The notes under the pieces: generated by a model
What the model saw: only the letters and a program-made list of their open reading frames with translations
Told to the model about the DNA's origin: nothing
The model's database searches: none
Shown here: positions 13,177 to 20,472 of the stretch, one piece after another
Position numbering within the stretch: the stretch's first letter is position 1
Layout of the letters: every line of letters begins with the position of its first letter
DNA from: a virus
Reading direction: 5' to 3' (one strand)
Length of the DNA stretch: 26,630 nucleotides
IMG/VR virus record: IMGVR_UViG_3300025086_003984
Span: 1-26,630 of that record
Program-made: the position numbers and the translations under genes

Positions 13177-15852
13177 TTAAGCTAGTTTGGTCGCTACTGA
13201 CACTCTTTCTCCTAAACTTACCTGTTCACCCCAATTAGTACCAGTAACTTGAGTTGGTGATGATCTATCACCTGCAGATGGATATCCAGCAATATTAATT
13301 CCTAATCTTCCATAAGAATTACTTCCAAATGCCCACATGGTTCCATCTGTTTTGGTTGCTACAGTCCATTGATAACCCATATCGACAGATCTCCATGTTG
13401 TACCAGGTAATTGAACTGGTGATGAATAATTTGTTTTACTATTATGTCCTAAGTTTCCTTTAGCATTATATCCCCATGTCCATAGTGTTCCATCAGTTTT
13501 GACTGCTCCCATAGAATTATATCCACCAGTAGTATCCGACCATGTACCAGGAATTTGAGTGGGTGATGAACGTTGTGTTTGACTATTATGTCCTAAGGTT
13601 CCATAACCATTATATCCCCATGACCATAATGTTCCATCAGTTTTAAGTCCACCAAGATAATCCGAACAAGCAAAAGTCTGACTCCAGTTACCAGGAAGTT
13701 GAGTTGGTGATGAACGTTGAGTTAAATTATTCAACCCCAATCTTCCACCAGATGCTTTACCACAAACCCACAGTGTATCATCAGTTTTTATTCCTAAGAA
13801 GTAATTAGATCCAGATTTCCCTACATGAGACCAATCAGTATCAGTTCCTACTTGCTTTGGTGATGAACGTTGAACATTACCCTCATTTTGTGCCATTGCT
13901 CCATTACTATTACCATATCCCCATGACCACATTGTTCCATCAGTTTTAACTCCTTGAGCAGCATTAGCTAACTTAACACTAGACCAACTACCAGGAAGTT
14001 GAGTTGGTGATGAACGTTTAGTTTGATCACTCAGTCCTAATTGATATCTAGCATTACGTCCCCATAGCCACAGTGTATCATCAGTTTTAATTGCTCCACA
14101 TGATTGGGTTGCACCACTATCAGACTTATGAACAAGAGTTTTCCAAGCACCAGATATTTGAGTTGGTGATGAGCAATCAGAAGATGTTGGTTGATTCTGT
14201 CCTAATCCTCCATTTGTATTATCTCCCCAAATGAATAATGCTAAATCTTGACTATCACTTTTTATTTCTTCCCATGCATTATAGTTAAGTCCAGTATCAA
14301 CAGTCGTAAAACGGAATACTTGGACAGCAAGATCTCTTGGATTTGTGATTAATGTAGGAGTAGTATCATTATTCCACTTAACCCTATCTGGCCATGTTAT
14401 GGTGTAATCACTCACCGTTAATGTTCCTGTGTTGGTGATGGTTTGAGCACCAGCAGTTGGATCTCCTTGAGCATTGAGTGTTTGAGGAGTTACAGCAGCA
14501 GCAGTAGTAGAACTATCTGATTGACAACATAATAATTTGGTATTGGTTATATTGGTGAGTTCTGCGGATGGAGGTATAAAAGCAGCCGTATAAAGTGCTG
14601 TTCCTTTTAGAACTCTAAGATTACTTATTACTCCATCCATCAAATAATTTGTATTATAATATCCACCTACAGCAATATATGTGCCGTCATAATCGTGGGT
14701 ATCAGACTGAGTTATTACTGCAGTTCCATCTATATAAAGTGTTGATGTTCCCGAAGATCTGACATAAGCAGTATGAATCCATGTATTGTTTGAAGGAGGA
14801 GAAACAGTGAGACCAGTTTTGCTGTATGTACCAGCACCATATATCTGCCATCCCTCTCCAGCTTGATGATCCCACGCAACAGCTAGTGTATCTCCATAGT
14901 CTGTGGCTAATCCACCTGAAGTGTTAGATATTTGCCAAAACCCGCTTATAGTACCGACATCGTGTATATATACCCAACATTCAACGGTAAAGTCACCAGT
15001 TCCCATAGTGAAATCACTACTAGCACTTGTTGTATTTAAATAATCACCTGTATCATCAAAATCAACTCCACCTGTAGCATAACTTATGTTCCAACTTGCA
15101 CTATAAGATGCTGTATTTCTTATAAATGTTATTTGTTCTGCAGCAGACGTGCTTGCAAACCCAACAGTGGTGGTAGCAGCATCTGCTTGATCAAAGTAAA
15201 TTAAATTTCCATATGATAAATCAATAATTGTTTCTGCACCAGTCGCAGTAATTTCTTGAGCAATATACGCACTCGATCCTGCTCCCACTAATGCACTTCC
15301 ATCACCATATAGTTCAAGAGCAGTACAAACACCCACTCCTAAATTAGATGTTCCTGCACCTGTCCATACATTAATACCATTAATTCCTAATCCTTTTGCT
15401 AATCCTGAGACATTTCCTGTTACATTTCCTTCTACATCTCCCGATATATTACCCGTTATATTACCCGTCACATCACCACTTACATTTCCCGTCACACCTC
15501 CAGTTACAAAGCCTACAAAACTAGTAGCAGTTATAAGTCCTACATTTAAGTTTGGTGTTCCTGTTAATCCAGCAGCCTTTCCCGTTGCATCTCCTACGAA
15601 ACTAGTTGCTGTTGTAATTCCTAAATTTAATTGAGGTGTCCCTGTTATATTTGCTGCGTGTCCATCTCCTTGACCAACAAAACTAGATGCTGTAACTATT
15701 CCAACATTTAAATCAGTAATACCTGCTAAAGCAGTTGCACTACCAGCGATGTCACCTTTTAAAGAGGTAGCAGTAACAACTCCCGTAGCAGTCATTCCTG
15801 GCAAATTCATATTGCCCTGAGGATCGACTAGTTGGGCCTTAGGTAGAGACAT
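13177..15852 (-). CDS. Modular tail-fibre protein with nested LamG domain and RCC1 propeller (891 aa)
   Basis: This is the largest of the paralogues. The leader MSLPKAQLVDPQG is followed by TATGVVTATSLKGD and three NVGIVTASSFVG-type repeats (1-113). A GNVSGDVTGNITG array lies at 114-150 and a YGDGSALVGAG motif at 182-192. The common beta domain begins TIIDLSYGNLIYF (208-220), breaks off after ITFIRNT, and resumes at TLTVSDYTITWPDRVKW (477-493). Between these lies a LamG/concanavalin-like lectin domain (255-445), with GTGDFTVECWVY, WIHTAYVRSSGTSTLYIDGT and DGVISNLRVLKGTALYT. The propeller (about 538-891) has seven RCC1 repeats. It is first in the array, with the late octamer TATAAATA at 15889-15896. 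A carbohydrate-binding adhesin role is inferred from LamG. Confidence 0.88.
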   Translation of the reverse strand: MSLPKAQLVDPQGNMNLPGMTATGVVTATSLKGDIAGSATALAGITDLNVGIVTASSFVGQGDGHAANITGTPQLNLGITTATSFVGDATGKAAGLTGTPNLNVGLITATSFVGFVTGGVTGNVSGDVTGNITGNISGDVEGNVTGNVSGLAKGLGINGINVWTGAGTSNLGVGVCTALELYGDGSALVGAGSSAYIAQEITATGAETIIDLSYGNLIYFDQADAATTTVGFASTSAAEQITFIRNTASYSASWNISYATGGVDFDDTGDYLNTTSASSDFTMGTGDFTVECWVYIHDVGTISGFWQISNTSGGLATDYGDTLAVAWDHQAGEGWQIYGAGTYSKTGLTVSPPSNNTWIHTAYVRSSGTSTLYIDGTAVITQSDTHDYDGTYIAVGGYYNTNYLMDGVISNLRVLKGTALYTAAFIPPSAELTNITNTKLLCCQSDSSTTAAAVTPQTLNAQGDPTAGAQTITNTGTLTVSDYTITWPDRVKWNNDTTPTLITNPRDLAVQVFRFTTVDTGLNYNAWEEIKSDSQDLALFIWGDNTNGGLGQNQPTSSDCSSPTQISGAWKTLVHKSDSGATQSCGAIKTDDTLWLWGRNARYQLGLSDQTKRSSPTQLPGSWSSVKLANAAQGVKTDGTMWSWGYGNSNGAMAQNEGNVQRSSPKQVGTDTDWSHVGKSGSNYFLGIKTDDTLWVCGKASGGRLGLNNLTQRSSPTQLPGNWSQTFACSDYLGGLKTDGTLWSWGYNGYGTLGHNSQTQRSSPTQIPGTWSDTTGGYNSMGAVKTDGTLWTWGYNAKGNLGHNSKTNYSSPVQLPGTTWRSVDMGYQWTVATKTDGTMWAFGSNSYGRLGINIAGYPSAGDRSSPTQVTGTNWGEQVSLGERVSVATKLA
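13200..14230 (-). repeat. Coding tandem repeats, RCC1 blades (7 copies)
   Basis: Seven imperfect units of about 147-160 bp lie inside the 891-aa gene. The plus-strand string AGTTGAGTTGGTGATGAACG recurs in several of its units and in shorter form in all the propeller genes. Confidence 0.85.
15403..15513 (-). repeat. GN(V/I)(T/S) tetrapeptide coding array
   Basis: About nine 12-bp units encode GNVSGDVTGNITGNISG-type repeats (residues 114-150 of the 891-aa protein). This copy is more diverged than the other two arrays, with D and E replacing N in several units. Confidence 0.78.
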
Positions 15853-15874
15853 ATTATAACTACAATGATACTAC

Positions 15875-15903
15875 TTGCTTTTCCTATTTATTTATACTAT
15901 AAT
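15875..15903 (+). promoter_or_regulatory. Candidate sigma70-like promoter for the epimerase
   Basis: TTGCTT (15875-15880) lies 17 nt from a perfect TATAAT (15898-15903) on the plus strand. Initiation near 15910 leaves only about eight bases before the ATG at 15918, and no Shine-Dalgarno sequence is seen. It is interleaved with the minus-strand late octamer. Confidence 0.4.
15889..15896 (-). promoter_or_regulatory. T4-type late promoter octamer for the tail array
   Basis: TATAAATA on the minus strand lies 36 nt before the ATG of the 891-aa gene, the first gene of the tail-fibre array. It lies in a 65-nt divergent intergenic region. Confidence 0.58.
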
Positions 15904-15917
15904 CTAAGTAAAAATAT

Positions 15918-16742
15918 ATGATAATACTTACAGGTTCCAAAGGATTTATCGGTCAAAATTTACTCAAATATCTTTTGGAACATTCAAAAGAAGAAATCAT
16001 AACTGTCAATGAGAAAGATGCATGGGATTGGATAGCCTTCTTCAAGGACTGGGATAAAGTCTCCCTCATTCTACATCAAGGTGCGATCTCCGATACAACA
16101 GAAACTAATGTAGATAAACTCCATGCAATGAATGTATGGTATAGTATAGAACTATTTGAAAAAGCAATACAATATCAAATACCAGTTAAGTTTGCTTCCT
16201 CTGCATCTGTCTATGGCAATCAACAAGGCATAGTTAATCCACTCAACTACTATGCGATCACCAAGTTGCAAATGGATTATTATATTCAGGATCACATGAC
16301 TGAGTTCTCATCTATCCAGAGTTTTAGATACTTTAATGTTTACGGAAATGGAGAGAATCATAAGGGAGATCAAGCAAGCCCTGTTCATAAGTTCACCAAA
16401 CAAATTCAAGAAACAGGTAAACTCAAACTATTTGAGGGATCAGATAAGTTCCTCAGAGATTTTGTATGGGTAGGAGATATAGTGGAGACTGTCCTTAATA
16501 ATGATAATCCCTCAGGTATATATGACTTAGGAACTAGTAATCCTGTTAGTTTTCAAGAGGTAGGAGAACTAGTAGCAGAAAAATATAACGGCACAATCGA
16601 ATATATCCCATTCCCAGAGCATCTTAAAGGTAAGTATCAGACCTACACTTGTGCTAAAAAGGAATGGGATCATAAGTTTATTAGTGTCAAAGAGTATCTC
16701 CAGCTATCACTCTATGAGAATCTTGATCAAAATGCTGAGTAG
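15918..16742 (+). CDS. hldD: ADP-L-glycero-D-manno-heptose 6-epimerase-like (HldD)
   Basis: This 274-aa extended short-chain dehydrogenase/reductase would convert ADP-D-glycero- to ADP-L-glycero-manno-heptose using bound NADP. The Rossmann motif GSKGFIG is at 6-12, the YxxxK pair is Y112/K116, and the HldD-specific strings RYFNVYGNGENHKG (137-150), KLFEGSDKFLRDFVWVGD (170-187) and IEYIPFPEHLKGKYQ (227-241) are all kept. It is about 35 residues shorter than the E. coli enzyme, mainly through loss of the segment after the second strand (near residues 30-45), which normally helps hold the cofactor phosphate. It is the only plus-strand gene here. Its 3' end overlaps the cupin gene tail-to-tail by 56 bp. 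The other pathway steps are on the opposite strand. Confidence 0.9.
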   Translation: MIILTGSKGFIGQNLLKYLLEHSKEEIITVNEKDAWDWIAFFKDWDKVSLILHQGAISDTTETNVDKLHAMNVWYSIELFEKAIQYQIPVKFASSASVYGNQQGIVNPLNYYAITKLQMDYYIQDHMTEFSSIQSFRYFNVYGNGENHKGDQASPVHKFTKQIQETGKLKLFEGSDKFLRDFVWVGDIVETVLNNDNPSGIYDLGTSNPVSFQEVGELVAEKYNGTIEYIPFPEHLKGKYQTYTCAKKEWDHKFISVKEYLQLSLYENLDQNAE

Positions 16743-17049
16743 AAAATTCAAAGAGTTCTGAATCTTGAATGGCAACCATTTGATGTCTCATCTTCCTTGG
16801 CATGTGAAACTTATCACCAGGTTCTAGTATTATAGTATTTGCTGATCCAATATCGTTTGTCTTTCCATAAAATAAATGTATGAGACCAGATTGTAGATAA
16901 AAAGTCTCATCTTTTAATAAATGATAATGCCAAGAGCATCTTTTATTTTTTTCTATAAACAATAACTTACCACAATATTCAGGAGAATTTGCAATCCATT
17001 TCTCCCATCCCCATCCTTTTGGGACAAATTTAATTTCTGAAGAACTCAT
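16687..17049 (-). CDS. Cupin-fold protein, sugar-phosphate type
   Basis: This 120-aa single-domain cupin begins MSSSEIKFVPKGWGWEKW. The first cupin motif supplies H41, H43 and E48 (CSWHYHLLKDETF), and the second is EPGDKFHMPRKMRHQM with H89, giving a full metal site. It resembles the small cupins of sugar-nucleotide clusters (mannose-6-P isomerase/dTDP-sugar epimerase neighbours), which isomerise or epimerise sugars, but the substrate cannot be told. Two in-frame ATGs at 17100 and 17088 give longer forms. I prefer 17049, which matches the usual cupin start and has an AAAGGA about 9-10 nt upstream. It overlaps the phosphatase by 20 bp and the epimerase (antisense) by 56 bp. It is the last gene of the long glycan operon. 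Confidence 0.8.
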   Translation of the reverse strand: MSSSEIKFVPKGWGWEKWIANSPEYCGKLLFIEKNKRCSWHYHLLKDETFYLQSGLIHLFYGKTNDIGSANTIILEPGDKFHMPRKMRHQMVAIQDSELFEFSTQHFDQDSHRVIAGDTL

Positions 17050-17362
17050 CTGAGTTGATTCCTTTGTCGTCAATAAAGTAGTCGGCATGTGGTTTTCCAA
17101 GAATCAATGTGTGATATTTACATCCCCATGATTTAAGTTGATCTTTAGTGAGATCAGTTAGGATAGCAGCTGCTTTAGTTGCTGCATCTGGATCTCCTGC
17201 AAATCTACCCATACCACGAGCAGTGAAATAGATGATAGTGTTACCTTCATCATACAACTTATTTATTTTAGATATTCTATCTTTCCAAGGAAGTGCTTTG
17301 TGGTAATCTCTACCAACTGTTGGACTACAAATCGTACCATCAATATCAACACAGTATCTCAT
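17030..17362 (-). CDS. HAD-family phosphatase, sugar-phosphate type
   Basis: This 110-aa minimal HAD hydrolase has the nucleophile motif VDIDGTIC with D6 and D8, motif II in YFTARG, and an acidic DYFIDDKG near the end as motif IV. It has no cap domain, as in KdsC-like or capsule-locus phosphatases. In the heptose pathway the missing 1,7-bisphosphate phosphatase step (GmhB, also HAD) lies between the kinase and the adenylyltransferase. Both of those genes are close by, so this protein is a candidate for the step. The inference comes from context only, and it is shorter than typical GmhB (about 190 aa). It overlaps the neighbouring oxygenase gene by ATGA. Confidence 0.8.
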   Translation of the reverse strand: MRYCVDIDGTICSPTVGRDYHKALPWKDRISKINKLYDEGNTIIYFTARGMGRFAGDPDAATKAAAILTDLTKDQLKSWGCKYHTLILGKPHADYFIDDKGINSDEFFRN

Positions 17363-17973
17363 GAGTTTAAAGTAATATTAAAAGAAAAAGTCATTCTCAT
17401 TTTATTTTTATGTTCAAATTTAGATGCCACAGAATGTGGAAGATATGGAGGAAATAAAATTATATCACCATCCTCGACGGGAAAATGACAACCCTCTGCT
17501 AAACATGGAGCCAGTGCTGTTTCCTCAAATCCACAAAATTTTTGAGTATTCCTCATATCATTAATGTTAAAAAATTGTGTAGGTGATGCATTTTTATTAT
17601 AATAAATTCCTGACCAAAAGGCTACAATTTGTCCTACATCAGAAAAATGAGTATGTTTTTCTTGTCCTTGATTATCATGGTATATATTATACCATAACTG
17701 CAGGAATTCAATATTAGTCGGAATATTTAATTGTTCAAAGGTTTCTACAATAGAATCATATAAATCTTTTTTCAAACTATCTCTTACAAAAGAGGAGACA
17801 ATAAGATCATCATCAGGAATAGAAGGAAATGTAGTGTGAAGTGATTTCACCCACCTCCCAGGTTTCTGATCTCTCTTTTCTACTTCAGGAAAATTATACT
17901 TATAATGATGATTAAACTTAATTTTAAGAAGAGGAACTGGAAAAAGTCCTATCATTTCAAAGTTGTTTGACAT
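17359..17973 (-). CDS. 2OG-Fe(II) oxygenase-like protein (204 aa)
   Basis: This protein has the double-stranded beta-helix signature of putative 2OG-Fe(II) oxygenases. QEKHTHFSDVGQIVAFWSGI (104-123) supplies the first iron ligands (H107/H109 region and possibly D112). GDIILFPPYLPHSVASKF (169-186) supplies H180, and R193 in KMRMTFSFNI would bind 2-oxoglutarate. Many cyanophage genomes carry such genes; substrates are mostly unknown. It lies between the HAD phosphatase and the heptose kinase, overlapping the kinase stop region by 17 bp, so it is made together with heptose-pathway enzymes. A role in hydroxylating a sugar or a structural protein is possible. Confidence 0.78.
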   Translation of the reverse strand: MSNNFEMIGLFPVPLLKIKFNHHYKYNFPEVEKRDQKPGRWVKSLHTTFPSIPDDDLIVSSFVRDSLKKDLYDSIVETFEQLNIPTNIEFLQLWYNIYHDNQGQEKHTHFSDVGQIVAFWSGIYYNKNASPTQFFNINDMRNTQKFCGFEETALAPCLAEGCHFPVEDGDIILFPPYLPHSVASKFEHKNKMRMTFSFNITLNS

Positions 17974-18691
17974 CTTCCTCCGTTAATACATAAGTTCCTC
18001 TATGCGATACAGCCACTGCTGCTGCTTTATTTGCAAGGGGTATTGCTTTATCTATTCTACCATACTTTAGATATCCATAAGTAAGAGCAGCAAGGAAAGT
18101 ATCACCTGCACCCACCACATCAAATACATTTACTTTCTCTGCTGGATATAAATCTCCTTTATATTCTGCTCCCTCACCTCCTCTAGTTATAATTAAGTTT
18201 TCATAATTACAATATGCCATTCTCTCATATTCCAGTTCATTAACTTTAATATATGCATCAGCAGGTAAATTAGTTTTCTTACTATCAATGAAAACTGGGC
18301 CTACAAATCTGGAAGTCAATTCAAATATTTTCTCTGTTGTTAGAAAACCTTTATTATAATCAGATATGACAAGAGCATCATATAAAGTGTTCCACTCTGT
18401 TGGAAAATCAAATGAAAGTGGTTCTATCTTTGATTCTTCATCATACCTCATGATCTGTTGATTAGACTTTTCATCAATATATCGTGTCTTAATAATCTCC
18501 TCTGGATGAGTAGAAAGAAAAACTTCCACCCCGAATGATATAAGATTTGCTCTTACATTCCATACCATTCCTTGACTTGTCACTCCTCTTCTATATTCTA
18601 GAATAGGAACAGGAGCCTCTGGATTCAGTCTCTTGACATCTCCATAGAAATACCTGTCTTCACAACTATCACCAATCAATAATACTTTCAT
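17957..18691 (-). CDS. hldA: D-glycero-D-manno-heptose-7-phosphate kinase-like (HldE kinase half)
   Basis: This 244-aa PfkB-family sugar kinase is closest to the N-terminal half of HldE. It has GDSCEDRYFYGDVKRLNPEA with PVPILE (7-32), then ALVISDYNKGFL (106-117), FIDSKKT (134-140) and the second PfkB signature DVVGAGDTF (191-199), with catalytic D197. In Gram-negative bacteria HldE fuses this kinase to an adenylyltransferase; here the second half is the next gene upstream, overlapping by ATGA. It is about 70 residues shorter than the usual domain. The GGA-NVA sugar-binding segment is replaced by TSQGMVWNVRAN (38-49), so substrate preference may have changed. It overlaps the oxygenase gene by 17 bp. 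Confidence 0.85.
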   Translation of the reverse strand: MKVLLIGDSCEDRYFYGDVKRLNPEAPVPILEYRRGVTSQGMVWNVRANLISFGVEVFLSTHPEEIIKTRYIDEKSNQQIMRYDEESKIEPLSFDFPTEWNTLYDALVISDYNKGFLTTEKIFELTSRFVGPVFIDSKKTNLPADAYIKVNELEYERMAYCNYENLIITRGGEGAEYKGDLYPAEKVNVFDVVGAGDTFLAALTYGYLKYGRIDKAIPLANKAAAVAVSHRGTYVLTEEDVKQL

Positions 18692-19089
18692 AGGTTATGA
18701 ATCCTTTTAATAGTGTTACTGCTTGCATAACCTCCCACTCTTGGAAGGAATCTAACTTCCTTGGCATACTCTCTACCTACCACATCCCCATACCTCCAGT
18801 CATCACCCAGTAATAGTATATCAGGATTATACAATTGAATCAACCCCTCAAGTTCGGGTCTGTCACCAAATGTCAACACCACATCAATATATTTGACTGC
18901 CTCAAGCATTGCAACTCGATAGCATAAATCATTCACAGGTTTATGATCACCTTTATCATTCTTTATCTTAGCATCGGTATCAGTGGCAACAATAACCTTG
19001 TCACCTAATGATCTTGCGACCTTAAAGAGTTGTATGTGGCCAGGATGTAGGATATCAAATGTTCCATTAGTCCATACAATTTTAGACAC
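18688..19089 (-). CDS. hldC: D-glycero-beta-D-manno-heptose-1-phosphate adenylyltransferase-like (HldE C-half)
   Basis: This 133-aa cytidylyltransferase-fold enzyme has TNGTFDILHPGHI, with the HxGH nucleotide-binding motif at 15-18. IKNDKGDHKPVND (42-54), LLLGDDWRYGDVVGRE (93-108) and a C-terminal SSNTIKRI (123-130, the SST-type motif) align with the adenylyltransferase half of HldE (RfaE2). It would join AMP from ATP to heptose-1-phosphate. Length and motif order are normal for a stand-alone domain. It is translated just ahead of the kinase half, with an ATGA overlap. The nucleotide used (ATP rather than CTP or GTP) is assumed from the family and from the HldD-like gene. Confidence 0.88.
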   Translation of the reverse strand: MSKIVWTNGTFDILHPGHIQLFKVARSLGDKVIVATDTDAKIKNDKGDHKPVNDLCYRVAMLEAVKYIDVVLTFGDRPELEGLIQLYNPDILLLGDDWRYGDVVGREYAKEVRFLPRVGGYASSNTIKRIHNL

Positions 19090-19843
19090 GATAAACCTCG
19101 TCTACAGTTACCATACTTGCCCTCTTGTTAATAATTTCATTCACCTCAGGATCATCTTTCTGCTCCTCAGTTGGTATATATATTGCCTTGGAATTGACAG
19201 GACAATTCTCTACTGGATCAGTAAGATAGTAAACTGCTATACTCTTTCTGTAACGTCTCTCAGGACACTCCAGAGGTGTTGGTAGTCCATGATATGAGTT
19301 TTGTGTCGTATCAAAAATTACTGCACGATTAAAGAGTGTATCAATAGAAGTTACGCATTGTTTTCTATCTGATGACCAGAACTCTAATTGGCCTTTCCAC
19401 TCAGGATTCCAGTTCTCTGCAAGATAAACAATCAGATTTAACTTTCTTTGAAGTTTCAGTTTAGGGTGAATAGAATAATCAAGATGCACGTTTAGTTTAC
19501 CACCTTTACCATGCATATGCAACCCTCCTCCATGCAGTCCTACATCAGGATACAACTTCTTGATACCTGTAATCTTTTGTAGTTTGGATATAAATGAAGA
19601 TGAATTGAGGTAACAAAATGTAGAGTATAAGTTTCTTGGAAACAAGTTCCATGCATTACAAGCCTTCTTATTCTCTAATGGATTGTTATACACATACCAC
19701 ACATCAGAATCATAAGAGGGAAACTCACGACTCAATGACATTGCAGTTTCATCATCAAAGAAGTTATCTATCACAGTATGATGAAATGGTTGTCCGTTGA
19801 TGAACTCAGATTTTAATTTAGAAACTTCAAGTCTATTAATCAT
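19082..19843 (-). CDS. 2OG-Fe(II) oxygenase, prolyl-4-hydroxylase type (253 aa)
   Basis: This is a clear P4H-like dioxygenase. The iron triad is H120-x-D122 in KLNVHLDYSIHP and H185 in QNSYHGLP, with a 2-oxoglutarate arginine (R197/R199) just after in RRYRKSIAVYYL. Upstream, the GLHGGGLHMHGKGGK stretch shapes the substrate site. In the family such enzymes hydroxylate peptidyl proline or other residues, or small molecules and sugars; in phage genomes the target is unknown. It overlaps the adenylyltransferase gene by eight bases and the glycosyltransferase-like gene by ATGA, placing it in the same polycistron. No signal peptide is seen. Confidence 0.88.
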   Translation of the reverse strand: MINRLEVSKLKSEFINGQPFHHTVIDNFFDDETAMSLSREFPSYDSDVWYVYNNPLENKKACNAWNLFPRNLYSTFCYLNSSSFISKLQKITGIKKLYPDVGLHGGGLHMHGKGGKLNVHLDYSIHPKLKLQRKLNLIVYLAENWNPEWKGQLEFWSSDRKQCVTSIDTLFNRAVIFDTTQNSYHGLPTPLECPERRYRKSIAVYYLTDPVENCPVNSKAIYIPTEEQKDDPEVNEIINKRASMVTVDEVYRV

Positions 19844-20472
19844 ATATAATTGTCTTCTGTAAATATTGTATCATACATGTTCATCTCCTTATGTACATGA
19901 TGCATATCACAAGGATCAAACCTATCTCCACTTCCAATCATCAACTCTCGATCAATCTTACCATGTTCTCCCTCAGTATACAAGAAGTTCTCATCTAGGG
20001 TCGCCACATAGTCTGCATTGGCCCACCAGAAATTACCACTGTAATGTGGGAATGGTTTCATTCTTAACTTAACTCCTACTGAATCATATTCTTTTAACTT
20101 ATCAACACACTCTCTCCATTTATCAATCACATAATATTCTAAAAACATTCTCCATGCATGAAGTTGAGGAACAAACTGTCTGCTTGCTCCCTTTGCATGA
20201 AAGAACAATACTTTATAGTCTGGGTTCTCCTTACAGAATCTATACATTGATTCCACTGTCTCACCCTCATCCTTAGTTAATCGTTTGTTGTATTGAACTC
20301 GTGCCTTCTTAGGTAATGAAAACATCTCTGCCTCACCCACAATACCAATATGAATAAACTCACACGCCTCCAACAATCCAGATGTATGTAACCTATGCAT
20401 CTGTTGCTGGTAAATTAAACCAGAAAGTTCATTTTGATACAGGTGATAAAAGATCGCTAATTTTTCTTTCAT
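19840..20472 (-). CDS. Putative glycosyltransferase-like protein (210 aa)
   Basis: This 210-aa protein has KLAIFYHLYQNELSG at the N-terminus, YKVLFFHAKGASRQF (86-100), a WRMFLEYYVIDKWREC region and HYSGNFWWANADYVATL (143-159). I associate the FHAKG...GNFWWA pattern with glycosyltransferase-like proteins of polysaccharide loci and giant or cyanophage viruses. No DxD is obvious, so the assignment is moderate. The neighbours (heptose genes on one side, glycosyltransferases on the other) support a glycan role. The gene overlaps the Cys-rich protein gene by 44 bp. Confidence 0.62.
   Translation of the reverse strand: MKEKLAIFYHLYQNELSGLIYQQQMHRLHTSGLLEACEFIHIGIVGEAEMFSLPKKARVQYNKRLTKDEGETVESMYRFCKENPDYKVLFFHAKGASRQFVPQLHAWRMFLEYYVIDKWRECVDKLKEYDSVGVKLRMKPFPHYSGNFWWANADYVATLDENFLYTEGEHGKIDRELMIGSGDRFDPCDMHHVHKEMNMYDTIFTEDNYI

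Noticed and set aside
5600-14230. Regular repeats that could be mistaken for a CRISPR array or satellite
   Set aside because: They are in-frame, imperfect, about 150 bp long, and encode RCC1 blades; there is no constant short repeat with unique spacers.
5577-15852. A diversity-generating retroelement acting on the fibre genes
   Set aside because: No reverse transcriptase gene, template repeat or C-type-lectin variable region is present in the window; variation between blades is not confined to adenine positions as far as I can see.
5577-15852. Eukaryotic contamination suggested by RCC1 repeats
   Set aside because: The genes are intronless, sit in a compact phage gene array with late promoter octamers, and share leaders and GNVT arrays with phage fibre proteins.
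17050-17100. N-terminal extension of the cupin to 137 residues
   Set aside because: The extra residues are coded in the body of the phosphatase gene and do not match cupin openings; the ATG at 17049 has an AAAGGA upstream and the expected domain start.
18983-19285. Plus-strand 100-codon frame over the adenylyltransferase/oxygenase junction
   Set aside because: It is antisense to two genes with clear catalytic motifs and has no promoter or ribosome-binding site.
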